64,000 bases of DNA from Anaeromyxobacter oryzae (GCF_023169945.1 NZ_AP025591.1:1944501-2008500); one strand, 5' to 3'; numbered from the stretch's first letter, positions 18,560 to 27,552 are shown. Notes: generated by a model not told the origin, from the letters alone. Made by a program: numbers and translations.

Positions 18560-21193
18560 CTACTGCACCTCGATCACGTACAGCCGGCTTCCCGCGATCG
18601 CGTACAGCCGCGTGTCCCCCGGCACCATCTGGACGTTGTCGACGCTCGCCGGGAGCGTCAGGGTCGTGAGCGCGTCGTACGAGGTCGCGTCGTACACGGC
18701 CACGACGGCGTTGCCGGTCGTGGCGTAGAAGAGCCCGAGCGCCGTGTCGGCGGCGACGTGCGGGAAGTAGGTCGACGCGAAGGTGTGCAGCGGGCTCGCC
18801 GCCAGGTTCGTGCTGTCGAGGACGACGAAGCTGCCGCCGTTCGTGTCCACGTACAGGTGGCCCAGGGCGGGATCCGCGGCCACGACGAACCCGGTGATCG
18901 GCGTGCTGGTGGCGTAGGCGCTGCTCACGACGAGCGGCGCGAGGACGTTACCCACCGCGTGGTTCGGCGTGAGGTTCTGGAACACGCTCCGCGTCCTCGG
19001 GTCGAACACCGCCGAGGAGCCGACGCCGTTCGAGGCGACGTTCGCGACGAGGCTCTTCGCGCCGGCGTCATAGACCGCGATGTGATCGTTGCACTGCGAG
19101 CTCACGAAGAACCGACCCGGGCTGGTCGGGTCCGCCGCGAGGCTGCCGCCGCACCCGCTGATCGTCTCCGAGTCGTACGCGCTGTCGTCCGCGTTGAAGA
19201 CGTACAGCCCGGCGCTGTAGCCGCTCGTGGTCGCATAGCGTCCCGTCGCCGTGTCGACCGCGATGCCGCCGCCGTACGACAGCGAGGTCTGGCTCATGCT
19301 CGACGGGTTCGATGCGTCGATGCGGATGAGGCCCTGCTGGCCGATCCCTCCGGACACGTAGACGCGCTTCGCGGCGGAGTCGACCGCCATGTCGGTGCCG
19401 CCCGCCCCCGAGTAAGCGAACGAGCCGAGGACCGCGGGCAGCGCGGTGACGGACGCCGCGGACGACTCGGCACTCTCCCCGCCGGCATTCACGGCGGTCA
19501 CGACGAAGAAGTACCCGGTGCTCGCCGTCAGCCCGGCGATCGTCGCGCCGCTCGTCGCTCCCGCCACCTTGGTCCCGTTCGTCTTCGAGACCGCGGCGGA
19601 GGTCGACCAGTAGACGTTGTAGGACGTCGCCCCGCTCGACGCGGTCCACGAGACGGTCGCCTTGCCGATACCGGCGGCGGCGGTGACGCCCGTCGGAGCG
19701 GCCGGGGCGGCGGACACGGGGGTCGCCGACGCGGCCGGCGACGACTCGGCGCTCTCGCCCCCGAGGTTCACGGCGGTGACGACGAAGTAGTACGTCGTGC
19801 CGATCGCGAGGCCGGTCACGGCGTCGCCGCTCACGGCGCCGGTGATCTTCGTGCCGGTCGCCTTCGAGACCGCCGGGGACGTGGACCAGTACAGGTCGTA
19901 CGACGTCGCCCCGCTCGAGGCCGTCCACGAGACGATGGCCTCGCCCACGCCGGCGACGGCGCTCACGTTCGCGGGCGGAGCCGGGACGGGCGGCACGGGC
20001 GTCGCGCTCGCGGCCGGCGACGACTCGGCGCTCGCGCCCCCCAGGTTCACGGCGGTGATGACGAAGTAGTACGTCGTGCCGTTCGCGAGGCCCGTCACGG
20101 CGCTGCCGCTCGTGGCGCCGGCGACCCGCGTGCCGGTCGCCTTCGAGACCGCCGGAGACGTGGACCAGTAGAGGTCGTACGACGTCGCGCCGCTGGACGC
20201 CGTCCAGGAGACGGTGACCTTCCCGTCGCCGGCGACGGCGGTGACGCTCGCCGGCGGAGCGGGGATCGGCGGGAGCGGCGTCGCGCTCGCCGCCGGCGAC
20301 GACTCGGCGCTCTCGCCGGCGAGGTTCACCGCGGTGACGACGAAGTAGTACGGCGTGCCGTTCGCGAGACCGGTGACGGCGCTGCCGCTCGCGGCGCCGG
20401 CGATCTTCGTGCCGGTCGCCTTCGAGACCGCCGGGGACGTGGACCAGTACAGGTCGTACGAGGTCGCGCCCGTCGACGCCGTCCACGACACCGTCACCTG
20501 CCCGTCCCCGGCCACGGCGCTCACGTTCGTCGGCGGCGCCGGCAGCGGCGGCAGGGGCGTCGCGCTCGCCGCCGGCGACGACTCGGCGCTCTCGCCGCCC
20601 GCGTTCACCGCCGTGACCACGAACCAGTAAGGCGTCCCGTTCGAGAGGCCGGTGATCGGGCCACCGCTGACGGCCCCGGCGACCTTCGTGCCGCTCGTCC
20701 TCGAGACGTTCGGCGCGGTCGACCAGTAGACGTCGTATGCCGTGGCGCCCGAGGAACCGGTCCACGACAGGACGACCTCTCCGTCACCGGGCACCGCGGT
20801 GACGCCCGTCGGCGCCGCCGGGACGGACGGGACGGGCGTCGCGGTCGCCGCAGCGGACTCGACGCTCTCCCCTGCCGCGCTCACCGCGGTGACGACGAAG
20901 TAGTACGCCGTCCCGTTCGCGAGGCCGGTCACGGCCCAGCCGCTCAGCACGCCGGGCACCTTCGCGCCGCTCGCCTTCGAGACGCCGGGGGAGGTGGACC
21001 AGTACAGGTCGTAGGACGTGGCGCCTTCCGACCCGGTCCACGAGACGGTCACCTTCCCGTCGCCGGGCGCCGCCGCGACGCTGGTCGGCGCCGCGGGTAC
21101 CGCCGGAGCCGTGCCTCCGCCCGTGCTCGAACCGCCACCGCACGCTGCGATCAGGCTGACCGCGATCACCACGAAGACGAGACGAGCACGCAT
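18560..21193 (-). CDS. Surface lipoprotein with six FN3 domains and a beta-propeller
   Basis: This 877-aa protein has a lipobox (SLIAAC, Cys ~18) and a short Gly/Ser linker. Six tandem fibronectin type III domains of about 92 residues follow (~30-585). Each starts PAAPT/PAPPxxV, carries VTVSWT and TSYDLYWSTSP, and ends AxSATP. The last ~290 residues (GGTDMAVDSAAKRVYVSGG onwards) look like a YncE/NHL-type beta-propeller with repeated short strand motifs. Such proteins are exposed on the cell surface and bind polysaccharide or protein. The ATG at 21193 has GGAGG at 6 bases. The FN3 units are also strongly alike at DNA level (19430-21130), so recent amplification or homogenisation is likely. It is a single-gene unit. 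Confidence 0.9.
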   Translation of the reverse strand: MRARLVFVVIAVSLIAACGGGSSTGGGTAPAVPAAPTSVAAAPGDGKVTVSWTGSEGATSYDLYWSTSPGVSKASGAKVPGVLSGWAVTGLANGTAYYFVVTAVSAAGESVESAAATATPVPSVPAAPTGVTAVPGDGEVVLSWTGSSGATAYDVYWSTAPNVSRTSGTKVAGAVSGGPITGLSNGTPYWFVVTAVNAGGESAESSPAASATPLPPLPAPPTNVSAVAGDGQVTVSWTASTGATSYDLYWSTSPAVSKATGTKIAGAASGSAVTGLANGTPYYFVVTAVNLAGESAESSPAASATPLPPIPAPPASVTAVAGDGKVTVSWTASSGATSYDLYWSTSPAVSKATGTRVAGATSGSAVTGLANGTTYYFVITAVNLGGASAESSPAASATPVPPVPAPPANVSAVAGVGEAIVSWTASSGATSYDLYWSTSPAVSKATGTKITGAVSGDAVTGLAIGTTYYFVVTAVNLGGESAESSPAASATPVSAAPAAPTGVTAAAGIGKATVSWTASSGATSYNVYWSTSAAVSKTNGTKVAGATSGATIAGLTASTGYFFVVTAVNAGGESAESSAASVTALPAVLGSFAYSGAGGTDMAVDSAAKRVYVSGGIGQQGLIRIDASNPSSMSQTSLSYGGGIAVDTATGRYATTSGYSAGLYVFNADDSAYDSETISGCGGSLAADPTSPGRFFVSSQCNDHIAVYDAGAKSLVANVASNGVGSSAVFDPRTRSVFQNLTPNHAVGNVLAPLVVSSAYATSTPITGFVVAADPALGHLYVDTNGGSFVVLDSTNLAASPLHTFASTYFPHVAADTALGLFYATTGNAVVAVYDATSYDALTTLTLPASVDNVQMVPGDTRLYAIAGSRLYVIEVQ
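19430..21130 (-). repeat. Six tandem ~276-base FN3-coding repeats
   Basis: The six FN3 modules are direct repeats at DNA level with a period near 276 bases. The stretch encoding TSYDLYWSTSPAVSKATGTK is almost identical in at least three units (near 19870, 20150 and 20430). This is a place where unequal crossing-over can change copy number. Confidence 0.8.
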
Positions 21194-21377
21194 CGCGCAC
21201 CTCCGGCGCCTGGATGGGCAGGCCGCAGGGTGCGCCCTTTCGCCGCAGGCTCGAAATCCCGCGATGCCACGACGGTGATTCGAGCGTCACGCGCTCCGCG
21301 AGGCCGGGCGCGGAGTCGAAGTCCCCCCCCGCCCCGACCGCGAGCGCATCACCCTGCCTCCGGTTACGCCCATCTCC

Positions 21378-21950
21378 GTGCCCGCCTCCGACCGCAACCG
21401 CTGGAACGACCGCTACCGCGCCGAGCCCGGGATCCCCGCGCCCTCCCCGTTCCTCACCTCCCTGGACGCGCTCCTCCCCCGCCATGGCCGCGCCCTCGAC
21501 GTCGCCGGCGGCTCCGGTCGCAACGCCCTCTGGCTCGCCCGCCGCGGCCTCGATGTCACCCTCGCCGACGTCTCGGACGTCGCGCTCGCTCGCGCCGCCG
21601 CCGCGGCTCGCGCCGAGGCTCTCCCCCTCGCGACCGTCCTGGTCGACCTCGAGACCGCCCCGCTCCCCGCCGGCCCCTGGGACGTCGTCGTCTGCACCTA
21701 CTTCCTGCATCGGCCGCTGTTCGACGCGTTCCAGGCCGCGCTCGCGCCGGGCGGCCTCCTCGTCGTCGCCCACGCGACGCGCACGAACCTCGAGCGGAAC
21801 CCGCGCCCGGGCCCCGCGCACGTGCTCGAGGACGGCGAGTTGCCGGCGCTCGTGGCGGGCCTCGAGCTCCTCCGCTCCGAGGAAGGCTGGATGGAGTCGG
21901 GCCGGTACGAGGCGCGGGTCGTGGCGCGGAAGGGCGCCGGGCGAGGTTGA
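21378..21950 (+). CDS. Class I SAM-dependent methyltransferase
   Basis: This 190-aa protein has the Rossmann methyltransferase motifs: N-terminal RWNDRYRAEPG, motif I LDVAGGSGRNALWLA at ~40-54, the acidic DVTLADVSD at ~59-67 and motif IV WDVVVCTYFLHR at ~105-116. The sequence is closest in style to TehB/thiopurine-type methyltransferases. Substrate unknown. The start is GTG at 21378. It is divergent from the FN3 gene and stands alone. A small-molecule methylase (for example for an oxyanion or thiol) is one possibility. Confidence 0.8.
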   Translation: MPASDRNRWNDRYRAEPGIPAPSPFLTSLDALLPRHGRALDVAGGSGRNALWLARRGLDVTLADVSDVALARAAAAARAEALPLATVLVDLETAPLPAGPWDVVVCTYFLHRPLFDAFQAALAPGGLLVVAHATRTNLERNPRPGPAHVLEDGELPALVAGLELLRSEEGWMESGRYEARVVARKGAGRG

Positions 21951-22072
21951 CGGTCGAGGGTCTCGTGATGCTCGACGCCGGCGCCGACGCGCGCTTCCGG
22001 TTCGGCGGCACGCTCGCCGCGACGCGCGCCGGGGCCTGCCTGGCGGACCGCTTCCGCCTGGCGTCGACCGCT

Positions 22073-23806
22073 CTACCCGCGCTCGGGATAGACGACGAGC
22101 CGGGCGCCGACGAGCAGCTTGTGACGCTGCGGGTTCTTGATCCCGTTCCACCTGCACAGCTCGCCGAGCTCGACGCCGTATCGCTGCGAGATCGACCAGA
22201 GCGTGTCGCCGGCGCGGACCTTCACGTCCGCGCGCGGCTGCTTCGCGGCCGCCTTCGACGCGCCCCGCGCCGCGACCTTCTCCACCTCGACGGCCGCCAC
22301 CCGCTGCTGCCGCGGCGACTCCGCGGCGCGGCGCGCGACCGGCTCCGGCGCCACGCGCGCGGAGGCGACGGCGCTCCCGACCGGCCTCGGGATGAGGAGC
22401 TCCGTCCCGACGCGCAGGTGCTTGTGGCCCTTCAGGCCGTTCATCTCGACGATCCCCTGCACCGGCACGCCGTAGCGCGCGGCGATGCCGGAGAGCGTGT
22501 CGCCCCGACGGATCACGTGACCGGCGAAGGTGAGCCGGACCTGGCTCTGCATCGCCGGCCAGCTCTTCGCGAAGACCTCGGCCTGCGCCTGCGGGATCTT
22601 GAGCCGGTACGGGCGCGGCGGCGTGCAGGCGCGGCGCAGCTCCGGGTTCAGGTCGAGGATGTCCCGCTCCGAGACCCCGGCGGCGCGGGCGAGCACGGAG
22701 AGGAGCGTCGCCTGCGGGATCTTGACCTCCTCGTAGTCGACCCACTTCTCCCGCTCGATCTCGTCCGGCGAGAACCCGAAGGCCTCCTGGTGCTTGTAGA
22801 CGATGGCCGCCGCCATGAGCTTCGGGACGTAGCCCTTCGTCTCCTCGCGGAACGGCGCGCCGCGGCCCGTCACCGCCGCCATCTCCCAGAAGTCGTCGTG
22901 GCCCTGCTGCTTGCCGAGGAGCACCCGGCCGACGCCCGCGTTGTAGCCCGCCCACGCGAGCCGCCAGTCGCCGGTCTGCTGGTAGAGCTGCTTCAGGAAC
23001 CGCGCCGCGGCGTGCGCCGACTTCTCCGGATCGCGCCGCTCGTCCACCCAGAAGTCCTGGGTGAGCCCGAACATCCTCCCGGTGGGCGCGATGAACTGCC
23101 AGGGGCCGACCGCGCTCGCACGGCTGTACGCGAAGTTCGCGAAGCCGCTCTCGATCATGGCGAGGAAGACGGTGTCCTCCGGCAGACCCTCGTCCTTCAG
23201 GATCGCGCGGTACTTCTCCATGTAGCGGTGCGCGCGCCCGAGCCACTTCACGAAGTGGCCGCGGACGAGCGGCGACTGGAAGAAGCGGATGTACGCGACG
23301 ACCGCCTCGTTCACCTCGATCGGGATGTCGTACTCGGCCTGGAGCCGGGCGAGGTCGTGGTCGAGCTCGGGGATCAGCGCGATCCGGCCGCCCTCGGCGG
23401 GCGCGGCGCCGTCGCGCCCGAGGGCGCCGTCGACGCGATCGCGGATGGGCGACTCGAGCCCGAGCCCGTCGGAGCTGCCGCGCTTCGCGCCGGGGGCCTC
23501 GCGGACCTTGGCGGCCTCCTCGGCCTTGCGGACGTCGTCGAGCTCGGCCGACTCGGCCTGGATCTCCTGGGCGACGGCGGGCTCGTCGGGCGTATCGATG
23601 GAGGCGAGCGTCGCGTCGACGGCCGCCCCCTTGGGCGCCGGAGCAGCAGGCGGCGGGACGAGCGCCGGCTCGGGGACCGCCGCCGGCGGCAGCGCCTGGG
23701 CGGTCTCCTCCGTGGCGGCGGCGCTGACCTGCTGCCCCTGCGCGAGGGCGCGGGACACGATGAACGTCGAACAGAGAACCAGGAAGGTCGTACGGATCGG
23801 CCTCAT
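22073..23806 (-). CDS. MltD-like membrane-bound lytic transglycosylase with LysM domains
   Basis: This 577-aa protein has an N-terminal signal segment (TTFLVLCSTFIVSRALA) and a Pro/Ala-rich linker to ~145. An SLT (family 1) catalytic domain lies at ~195-330, with catalytic Glu219 in AMIESGF and the typical WQFIAPTGRMFGL and WAGYNAG. An accessory region follows, then two LysM domains: one starting VIRRGDTLSGIAARYGV (~430) and one starting VRAGDTLWSISQRYGV (~530). It cleaves peptidoglycan glycan strands to 1,6-anhydroMurNAc products in the periplasm, and the LysMs hold it to the wall. No lipobox Cys stands at a clear signal cleavage site (a Cys is at ~12), so its anchoring is uncertain. The start ATG at 23806 has GGAGCG upstream. 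Confidence 0.92.
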   Translation of the reverse strand: MRPIRTTFLVLCSTFIVSRALAQGQQVSAAATEETAQALPPAAVPEPALVPPPAAPAPKGAAVDATLASIDTPDEPAVAQEIQAESAELDDVRKAEEAAKVREAPGAKRGSSDGLGLESPIRDRVDGALGRDGAAPAEGGRIALIPELDHDLARLQAEYDIPIEVNEAVVAYIRFFQSPLVRGHFVKWLGRAHRYMEKYRAILKDEGLPEDTVFLAMIESGFANFAYSRASAVGPWQFIAPTGRMFGLTQDFWVDERRDPEKSAHAAARFLKQLYQQTGDWRLAWAGYNAGVGRVLLGKQQGHDDFWEMAAVTGRGAPFREETKGYVPKLMAAAIVYKHQEAFGFSPDEIEREKWVDYEEVKIPQATLLSVLARAAGVSERDILDLNPELRRACTPPRPYRLKIPQAQAEVFAKSWPAMQSQVRLTFAGHVIRRGDTLSGIAARYGVPVQGIVEMNGLKGHKHLRVGTELLIPRPVGSAVASARVAPEPVARRAAESPRQQRVAAVEVEKVAARGASKAAAKQPRADVKVRAGDTLWSISQRYGVELGELCRWNGIKNPQRHKLLVGARLVVYPERG

Positions 23807-24262
23807 CGCTCCTCGGCTACCTCGGGGACCGGCCGAACGACCGGCGCCTGCTCGGGGTTCCATCGTACTGGCGTGGGGGGAGAGATCAAAATCAACCACC
23901 CGGGGGGCTGCCCGCCCGGTATTCATCTCCTCCTCGCGTCCGCGGACGCGCGACCATCACCTCGCGCGGTATCGCACGCGCGCAACACGGCGCACCACGT
24001 ACCCCGCGCCGAATCGTACGGACGCTGTGCACGGGCTCGGCAAGCGGCAGCCCCCTGGCACGCCCCCGGGCGGGAGGGAGGCAGCGGGGCGCCGTCCTTC
24101 GGGCGGGGTACGGGAGCGCCAGATCGGCGGGAAGGGGCAAAGGTTTGCGCACGGCGGGCCCGGGGCTTACTCCCGAACCGCCGACGGGCTGCCGCATTCC
24201 TCCGTTCCAGACCCGGAACGGTCGTGCTACATCCCGCCCCGCAGCGCGCGCCCGTCCGAAAC
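23807..24262. other. Gene-free divergent region between transglycosylase and dus
   Basis: These 456 bases carry no credible coding frame. The left end holds a candidate promoter for the transglycosylase gene (see 23862-23889). The rest is GC-rich unique sequence with no repeat, tRNA or hairpin terminator that I can see; it should hold the promoter of the rightward dus operon. Confidence 0.5.
23862..23889 (-). promoter_or_regulatory. Candidate sigma-70 promoter of the transglycosylase gene
   Basis: On the minus strand TTGATC (-35) and TACGAT (-10) are 16 bases apart. Both match the consensus at 4 of 6 positions. The -10 lies ~56 bases before the start codon at 23806. The stretch is AT-richer than its surroundings. 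Confidence 0.35.
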
Positions 24263-25312
24263 ATGCTGATCGGCCCTCATCGCTTCCCCGGACGCTTCTT
24301 CCTCGCCCCGCTCGCCGGCGTCTCGGATCGCCCCTTCCGGACGATCTGCCGCCGGATGGGGGCGAGCTTCGCGTACACCGAGATGGTGAGCGCGCACGGC
24401 CTCGTGCACGGGCAGCTGCAGACGCAGAGCTACCTCGATCGCGAGCCGGACGAGGAGCCGTTCGCGGTCCAGATCTTCGCCGCCGAGCCGGACGTGCTCG
24501 CCCGCGGCGCCGCGGTCGCGGTCGAGGCCGGCGCCGGCATCATCGACGTGAACATGGCCTGCCCGGTCAAGAAGGTGTGCGGGACCGGTGCCGGCGCCGC
24601 GCTCGGGCGCGAGCCGCGCCGGGTCGAGGAGGCGGTGCGGGCGATCCGCGCCGCGGTCTCCGTCCCGGTGACGATCAAGATCCGGGCGGGCTGGGACGAG
24701 GCGGAGCTGAACTGCGTCGACGTGGCCCGCGCCGCGGAGGCAGGCGGCGCGGCCGCGGTGTCGCTGCACGGGCGGACCCGGACCCAGATGTACTCGGGGA
24801 AGGCCCGGTGGGAGCTCATCCGCGCGGTGAAGGAGGCGGTCTCGATCCCGGTGCTCGGCTCGGGAGACGTGTGGAGCGCCGCGGACGCCCTCCGCATGCG
24901 CGCCGAGACCGGCTGCGACGCGGTGCTGGTGGCCCGGGGCGCCTGCGGGAACCCGTGGATCTTCCGCGAGCTGCGCGCGGCGGAGCTGGGCCAGCCGCGG
25001 CCGCCGCCGCCCACGCGCGACGAGTGGATCGGGACCGTCCTCGAGCACGTGCGGCTCCAGATCGAGCACAGGCGCCGGCAGGCGCCCGCCGAGGACGCCG
25101 CCGCCGCGGAGCGCCACGCCATCCGCGAGCTCCGCAAGCACCTCCTCTGGTACACGCGCGGCCGGCGCGGCGGCGCACACTTCCGGCGCGACGCCGACCG
25201 GCTCGTCACCGCCGATGACGTGGCGAAGCTCGTCGACGAGCACTTCCCGCCGGGGAGCGCGAGCTTCGATCTCGACCCGAACTACCGGGGCGCCTCCGAG
25301 GACGCGGAGTGA
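24263..25312 (+). CDS. dusB: tRNA-dihydrouridine synthase, DusB group
   Basis: This 349-aa flavoenzyme reduces uridine to dihydrouridine in tRNA D-loops. The TIM-barrel starts with LAPLAGVSDRPFR (residues 14-26) and AYTEMVSAHGL (37-47). The catalytic Cys100 sits in NMACPVKKVCGTGAGAALG, followed by IKIRAGWD, LHGRTRTQMYSGKARW and SGDVWSA. The C-terminal helical tRNA-binding domain carries RELRKHLLWYTRG. All key motifs are intact. Its stop overlaps the start of a Fis-like gene (GTGA), the same order as dusB-fis in E. coli. The ATG at 24263 is the first Met of the conserved core; no strong ribosome site precedes it. Confidence 0.95.
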   Translation: MLIGPHRFPGRFFLAPLAGVSDRPFRTICRRMGASFAYTEMVSAHGLVHGQLQTQSYLDREPDEEPFAVQIFAAEPDVLARGAAVAVEAGAGIIDVNMACPVKKVCGTGAGAALGREPRRVEEAVRAIRAAVSVPVTIKIRAGWDEAELNCVDVARAAEAGGAAAVSLHGRTRTQMYSGKARWELIRAVKEAVSIPVLGSGDVWSAADALRMRAETGCDAVLVARGACGNPWIFRELRAAELGQPRPPPPTRDEWIGTVLEHVRLQIEHRRRQAPAEDAAAAERHAIRELRKHLLWYTRGRRGGAHFRRDADRLVTADDVAKLVDEHFPPGSASFDLDPNYRGASEDAE

Positions 25313-25731
25313 AGCCCGCCCGGCCGCCCAGCCCGGGCGACGCCCTGAGGGCGCTCCTCCTCGCGGACGCCTCGCCCGAGCTCGTCCGCGCGTGCGCGGA
25401 GGGCCGGCTCGAGATCGTGCGCGTCGGCTCGGTGGCCGAGGGGATCCACCGGCTCGCGCAGGAGCGGTTCGCCCTCGTGGACGAGCGGCTCGCGCGGCCG
25501 CGGCCCCTCGAGGACGAGATCCAGCACCGCCTCGACGCCTTCTTCCACCGGCTCAAGGGGCACTCCGCGGCGGGGCTCTACGACGCGGTGATGCAGCAGG
25601 TGGAGCGGCCGCTCATCTCGAGCGCGCTCGCGCGGAGCGGCGGCGTCCGCAGCGCGGCGGCCGACGCGCTCGGCATCGACCGCGGCACGCTCGCCCGGCG
25701 CATGCGCGCGCTCGGCCTGGACGAGACATGA
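25309..25731 (+). CDS. Fis-family DNA-binding protein with N-terminal extension
   Basis: This 140-aa protein ends in a helix-turn-helix of the Fis (HTH_8) type. From about residue 75 it aligns with E. coli Fis as remembered: FFHRLKGHSAAGLYDAVMQQ corresponds to the Fis helix A region. It is followed by VERPLI and ALGIDRGTLARRMRALGL, matching Fis GINRGTLRKKLKKYGM. The recognition helix keeps Arg-Gly-Thr-Leu but has Asp in place of the first Asn. The N-terminal ~70 residues (ALRALLLADASPELVRACAE) look like a shortened receiver-like alpha/beta unit without an obvious phospho-acceptor Asp. It overlaps dus upstream (GTGA) and the ZIP gene downstream (ATGA). It may be a nucleoid protein or a local regulator. 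Confidence 0.82.
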   Translation: MKPARPPSPGDALRALLLADASPELVRACAEGRLEIVRVGSVAEGIHRLAQERFALVDERLARPRPLEDEIQHRLDAFFHRLKGHSAAGLYDAVMQQVERPLISSALARSGGVRSAAADALGIDRGTLARRMRALGLDET

Positions 25732-26561
25732 ACCCGACCCACTCCCTCGCCCTGTACACCGGCGCGATCCTCGCCGGTGCCCTCGCCGGCGGGTCGCTGC
25801 CCCTCGTCGGGCGCATGGGGCGTTCGGACCTCGGCCTATCGTTCTCGGCCGGGGTGATGCTCGGCGCCGCCTTCTTCCACATGCTGCCCGAGGCGGTGGA
25901 GGGGGCCGGGGCGAAGGCGACGCCGTTCGTGCTGGTCGGCTTCCTGCTCCTCTACCTGCTCGAGCGGTTCGTGCTCGTGCACGTCTGCGGCGAGCCCGGG
26001 CCGAACGCGCACCTCTCGACGCCCGAGGGCGCGGGGCTCGAGTCGGCGCACCTCCACGCCCCGGGCGAGCACCACCTGCACGCGCACACCCACGAGGCCC
26101 TCTGCGACGTGCACACCGTCGGCCTCGCGGCGTTCGCCGGCATGAGCGCGCACACGCTCGTCGACGGCTTCGCCCTCGGGGCCGCGAGCGTCGACGCCGA
26201 GCTCGGCGTGCTGGTGTTCCTCGCGATCCTCGCCCACAAGGTGCCGAACTCGTTCTCGCTGTCGACGATCCTCCGCGCGGAGGGCTACTCGCGCGGCAAG
26301 GCGCTCGCGATGAACGCGGCGTTCGCGCTGATGGTGCCGGTCGGCGCGGGGCTGTACCTCGCCGTGAAGGAGCTGGTCCGGATCGAGACGTTCACCTCGT
26401 ACGCGCTCGCCGCGAGCGCGGGGACGTTCCTGCACCTGTCGCTCTCGGACATCCTGCCGGACCTGCACCGGCGCGGCGGCTCGAAGTGGCAGCTCTCGGG
26501 GGCGCTGGTCGTGGGGCTCGCGCTGATGTGGGGGCTCAGGCTGCTGCGGCACGGGCACTGA
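25728..26561 (+). CDS. ZIP family divalent metal transporter
   Basis: This 277-aa inner-membrane protein has about eight membrane segments. Family features are the N-terminal SAGVMLGAAFFHMLPEAVEG, a His-rich cytoplasmic loop (HLHAPGEHHLHAHTHEALCD, ~104-125) after TM3, and the TM4 metal site MSAHTLVDGFALGA. The TM5 site is ILAHKVPNSFSL; TM4/TM5 of ZIP proteins usually carry HNxxDG and HExPH, so this member has variant site residues (H..VDG and HKVP). Likely metals are Zn, Fe or Mn. It is translationally coupled to the Fis-like gene and therefore part of the dus operon. Confidence 0.88.
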   Translation: MNPTHSLALYTGAILAGALAGGSLPLVGRMGRSDLGLSFSAGVMLGAAFFHMLPEAVEGAGAKATPFVLVGFLLLYLLERFVLVHVCGEPGPNAHLSTPEGAGLESAHLHAPGEHHLHAHTHEALCDVHTVGLAAFAGMSAHTLVDGFALGAASVDAELGVLVFLAILAHKVPNSFSLSTILRAEGYSRGKALAMNAAFALMVPVGAGLYLAVKELVRIETFTSYALAASAGTFLHLSLSDILPDLHRRGGSKWQLSGALVVGLALMWGLRLLRHGH

Positions 26562-26591
26562 GGCGCGGGGGCCGCGCATTCCATCAAGCGG

Positions 26592-27455
26592 TCACGAGGG
26601 ACGGCGGAAGGCGTAGAAGTCGCGCCCGCCGGGCGCCGCGAGAAAGCGCAGCATGGGCGTGTCGAACCGCACGGCCGGCGTGAGGCCCGCCCGGAGCGCT
26701 GCCTCGTGCACGTCCTCGGACGACAGGAACAGCCGCCGGTGCGGCTCGACGCCGTGCTCCGTGATCGCGCACGAGTCGTCCACGCGGGACTCGGGGTCGT
26801 ACTGGTGCACCTGGAACCAGTCCGCCTCGTCGGTCACGTACCGCGCGATGTAACCGTTACTCGAGAGGAAGCTCCTCTCCGCTTGGACATCGAACAGGAA
26901 CAAGCCACCCGGGCACAGGGCACGTACGACGCACTCGAACACGTCGCGGAGCTCGGAGATCGCCTGGACGTAGTTCAGGGAGTCGCCGGAGCACACCGCG
27001 AGATCCACTGCGCTCGGCAGCTCGAACGACCGGAAGTCCGCGGCGATGTACTCGATGTTCGCGTGCGACTGCCGGTTGCGCGCCTGCCGGAGCATGTGCT
27101 CGTTTCGATCGACCGCGTATACACGCTCGAACACCGGAGCGAGCGCCGCAGCCGTGATCCCGGTCCCGCACGCGAGGTCGAGCGCCAATCCGCGACGCAC
27201 GGCACCCCACGTGACGAGACGCTCGGCGTATCGCCCGTAGCGCGGCAGGAAGACGGTGCCGTGCTCGTGCCAGGCCGCCGCAAGCTGCGAGTACGGCTCG
27301 ATGAGCGGGGAACGGGATTCGAGCATCGCCCTGACCGGCTCGGGAAGCGTCTCCCTCGTATGGACTCCCGCCGCCGGCGGTGAACGACCGGAGGGCGTCA
27401 CGAGATCCGCGCGCGCGGCGAACGAACGTACACGCTGGGTGATGCGCCTGATCAC
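26592..27455 (-). CDS. Class I SAM-dependent methyltransferase
   Basis: This 287-aa protein has methyltransferase motif I LDLACGTGITAAAL at ~93-106, YAVDRNEHMLRQAR at ~113-126, AADFRSFELP at ~138-147 and CSGDSLNYV at ~154-162. The C-terminal part (ARYVTDEADWFQVHQYDPES) resembles small-molecule methylases of the UbiE/SmtA style. The start is uncertain: GTG at 27455 gives a 45-residue Arg-rich leader, while an internal ATG at MLESRSPLIEPYS may be the true start. Base composition at third positions is somewhat less GC-biased than in neighbours, which hints at a different origin. It is convergent with the ZIP gene and next to a broken endonuclease gene. Confidence 0.72.
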   Translation of the reverse strand: MIRRITQRVRSFAARADLVTPSGRSPPAAGVHTRETLPEPVRAMLESRSPLIEPYSQLAAAWHEHGTVFLPRYGRYAERLVTWGAVRRGLALDLACGTGITAAALAPVFERVYAVDRNEHMLRQARNRQSHANIEYIAADFRSFELPSAVDLAVCSGDSLNYVQAISELRDVFECVVRALCPGGLFLFDVQAERSFLSSNGYIARYVTDEADWFQVHQYDPESRVDDSCAITEHGVEPHRRLFLSSEDVHEAALRAGLTPAVRFDTPMLRFLAAPGGRDFYAFRRPS

Positions 27456-27530
27456 ACGCGGGAGGTTAGCACGCGGTCGAAGGGGCGGCGGCTCGACGGA
27501 GCGCGCGCGTGAGGCCGACGCCGACGAAAG

Positions 27531-27552
27531 CGGCCCCCCTCACCCCGGCCCT
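27531..27552 (+). repeat. Truncated CCCTC-type palindromic element
   Basis: CGGCCCCCCTCACCCCGGCC and the next two bases match the tail of the palindromic element seen complete at 31520-31580, 37547-37602 and 51922-51973. Only the tail is present; the hairpin arms are missing. It stops exactly where recognisable HNH-gene sequence begins. Confidence 0.65.

Noticed and set aside
18758..25312. A 2184-codon open frame on the plus strand across the FN3, methyltransferase and transglycosylase genes
   Set aside because: It is antisense to the FN3 and transglycosylase genes and passes through the methyltransferase gene in another reading frame. Its translation before 24263 is Arg/Ala/Asp/His-rich with no family features. 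Only its last 349 codons (dus) are real.
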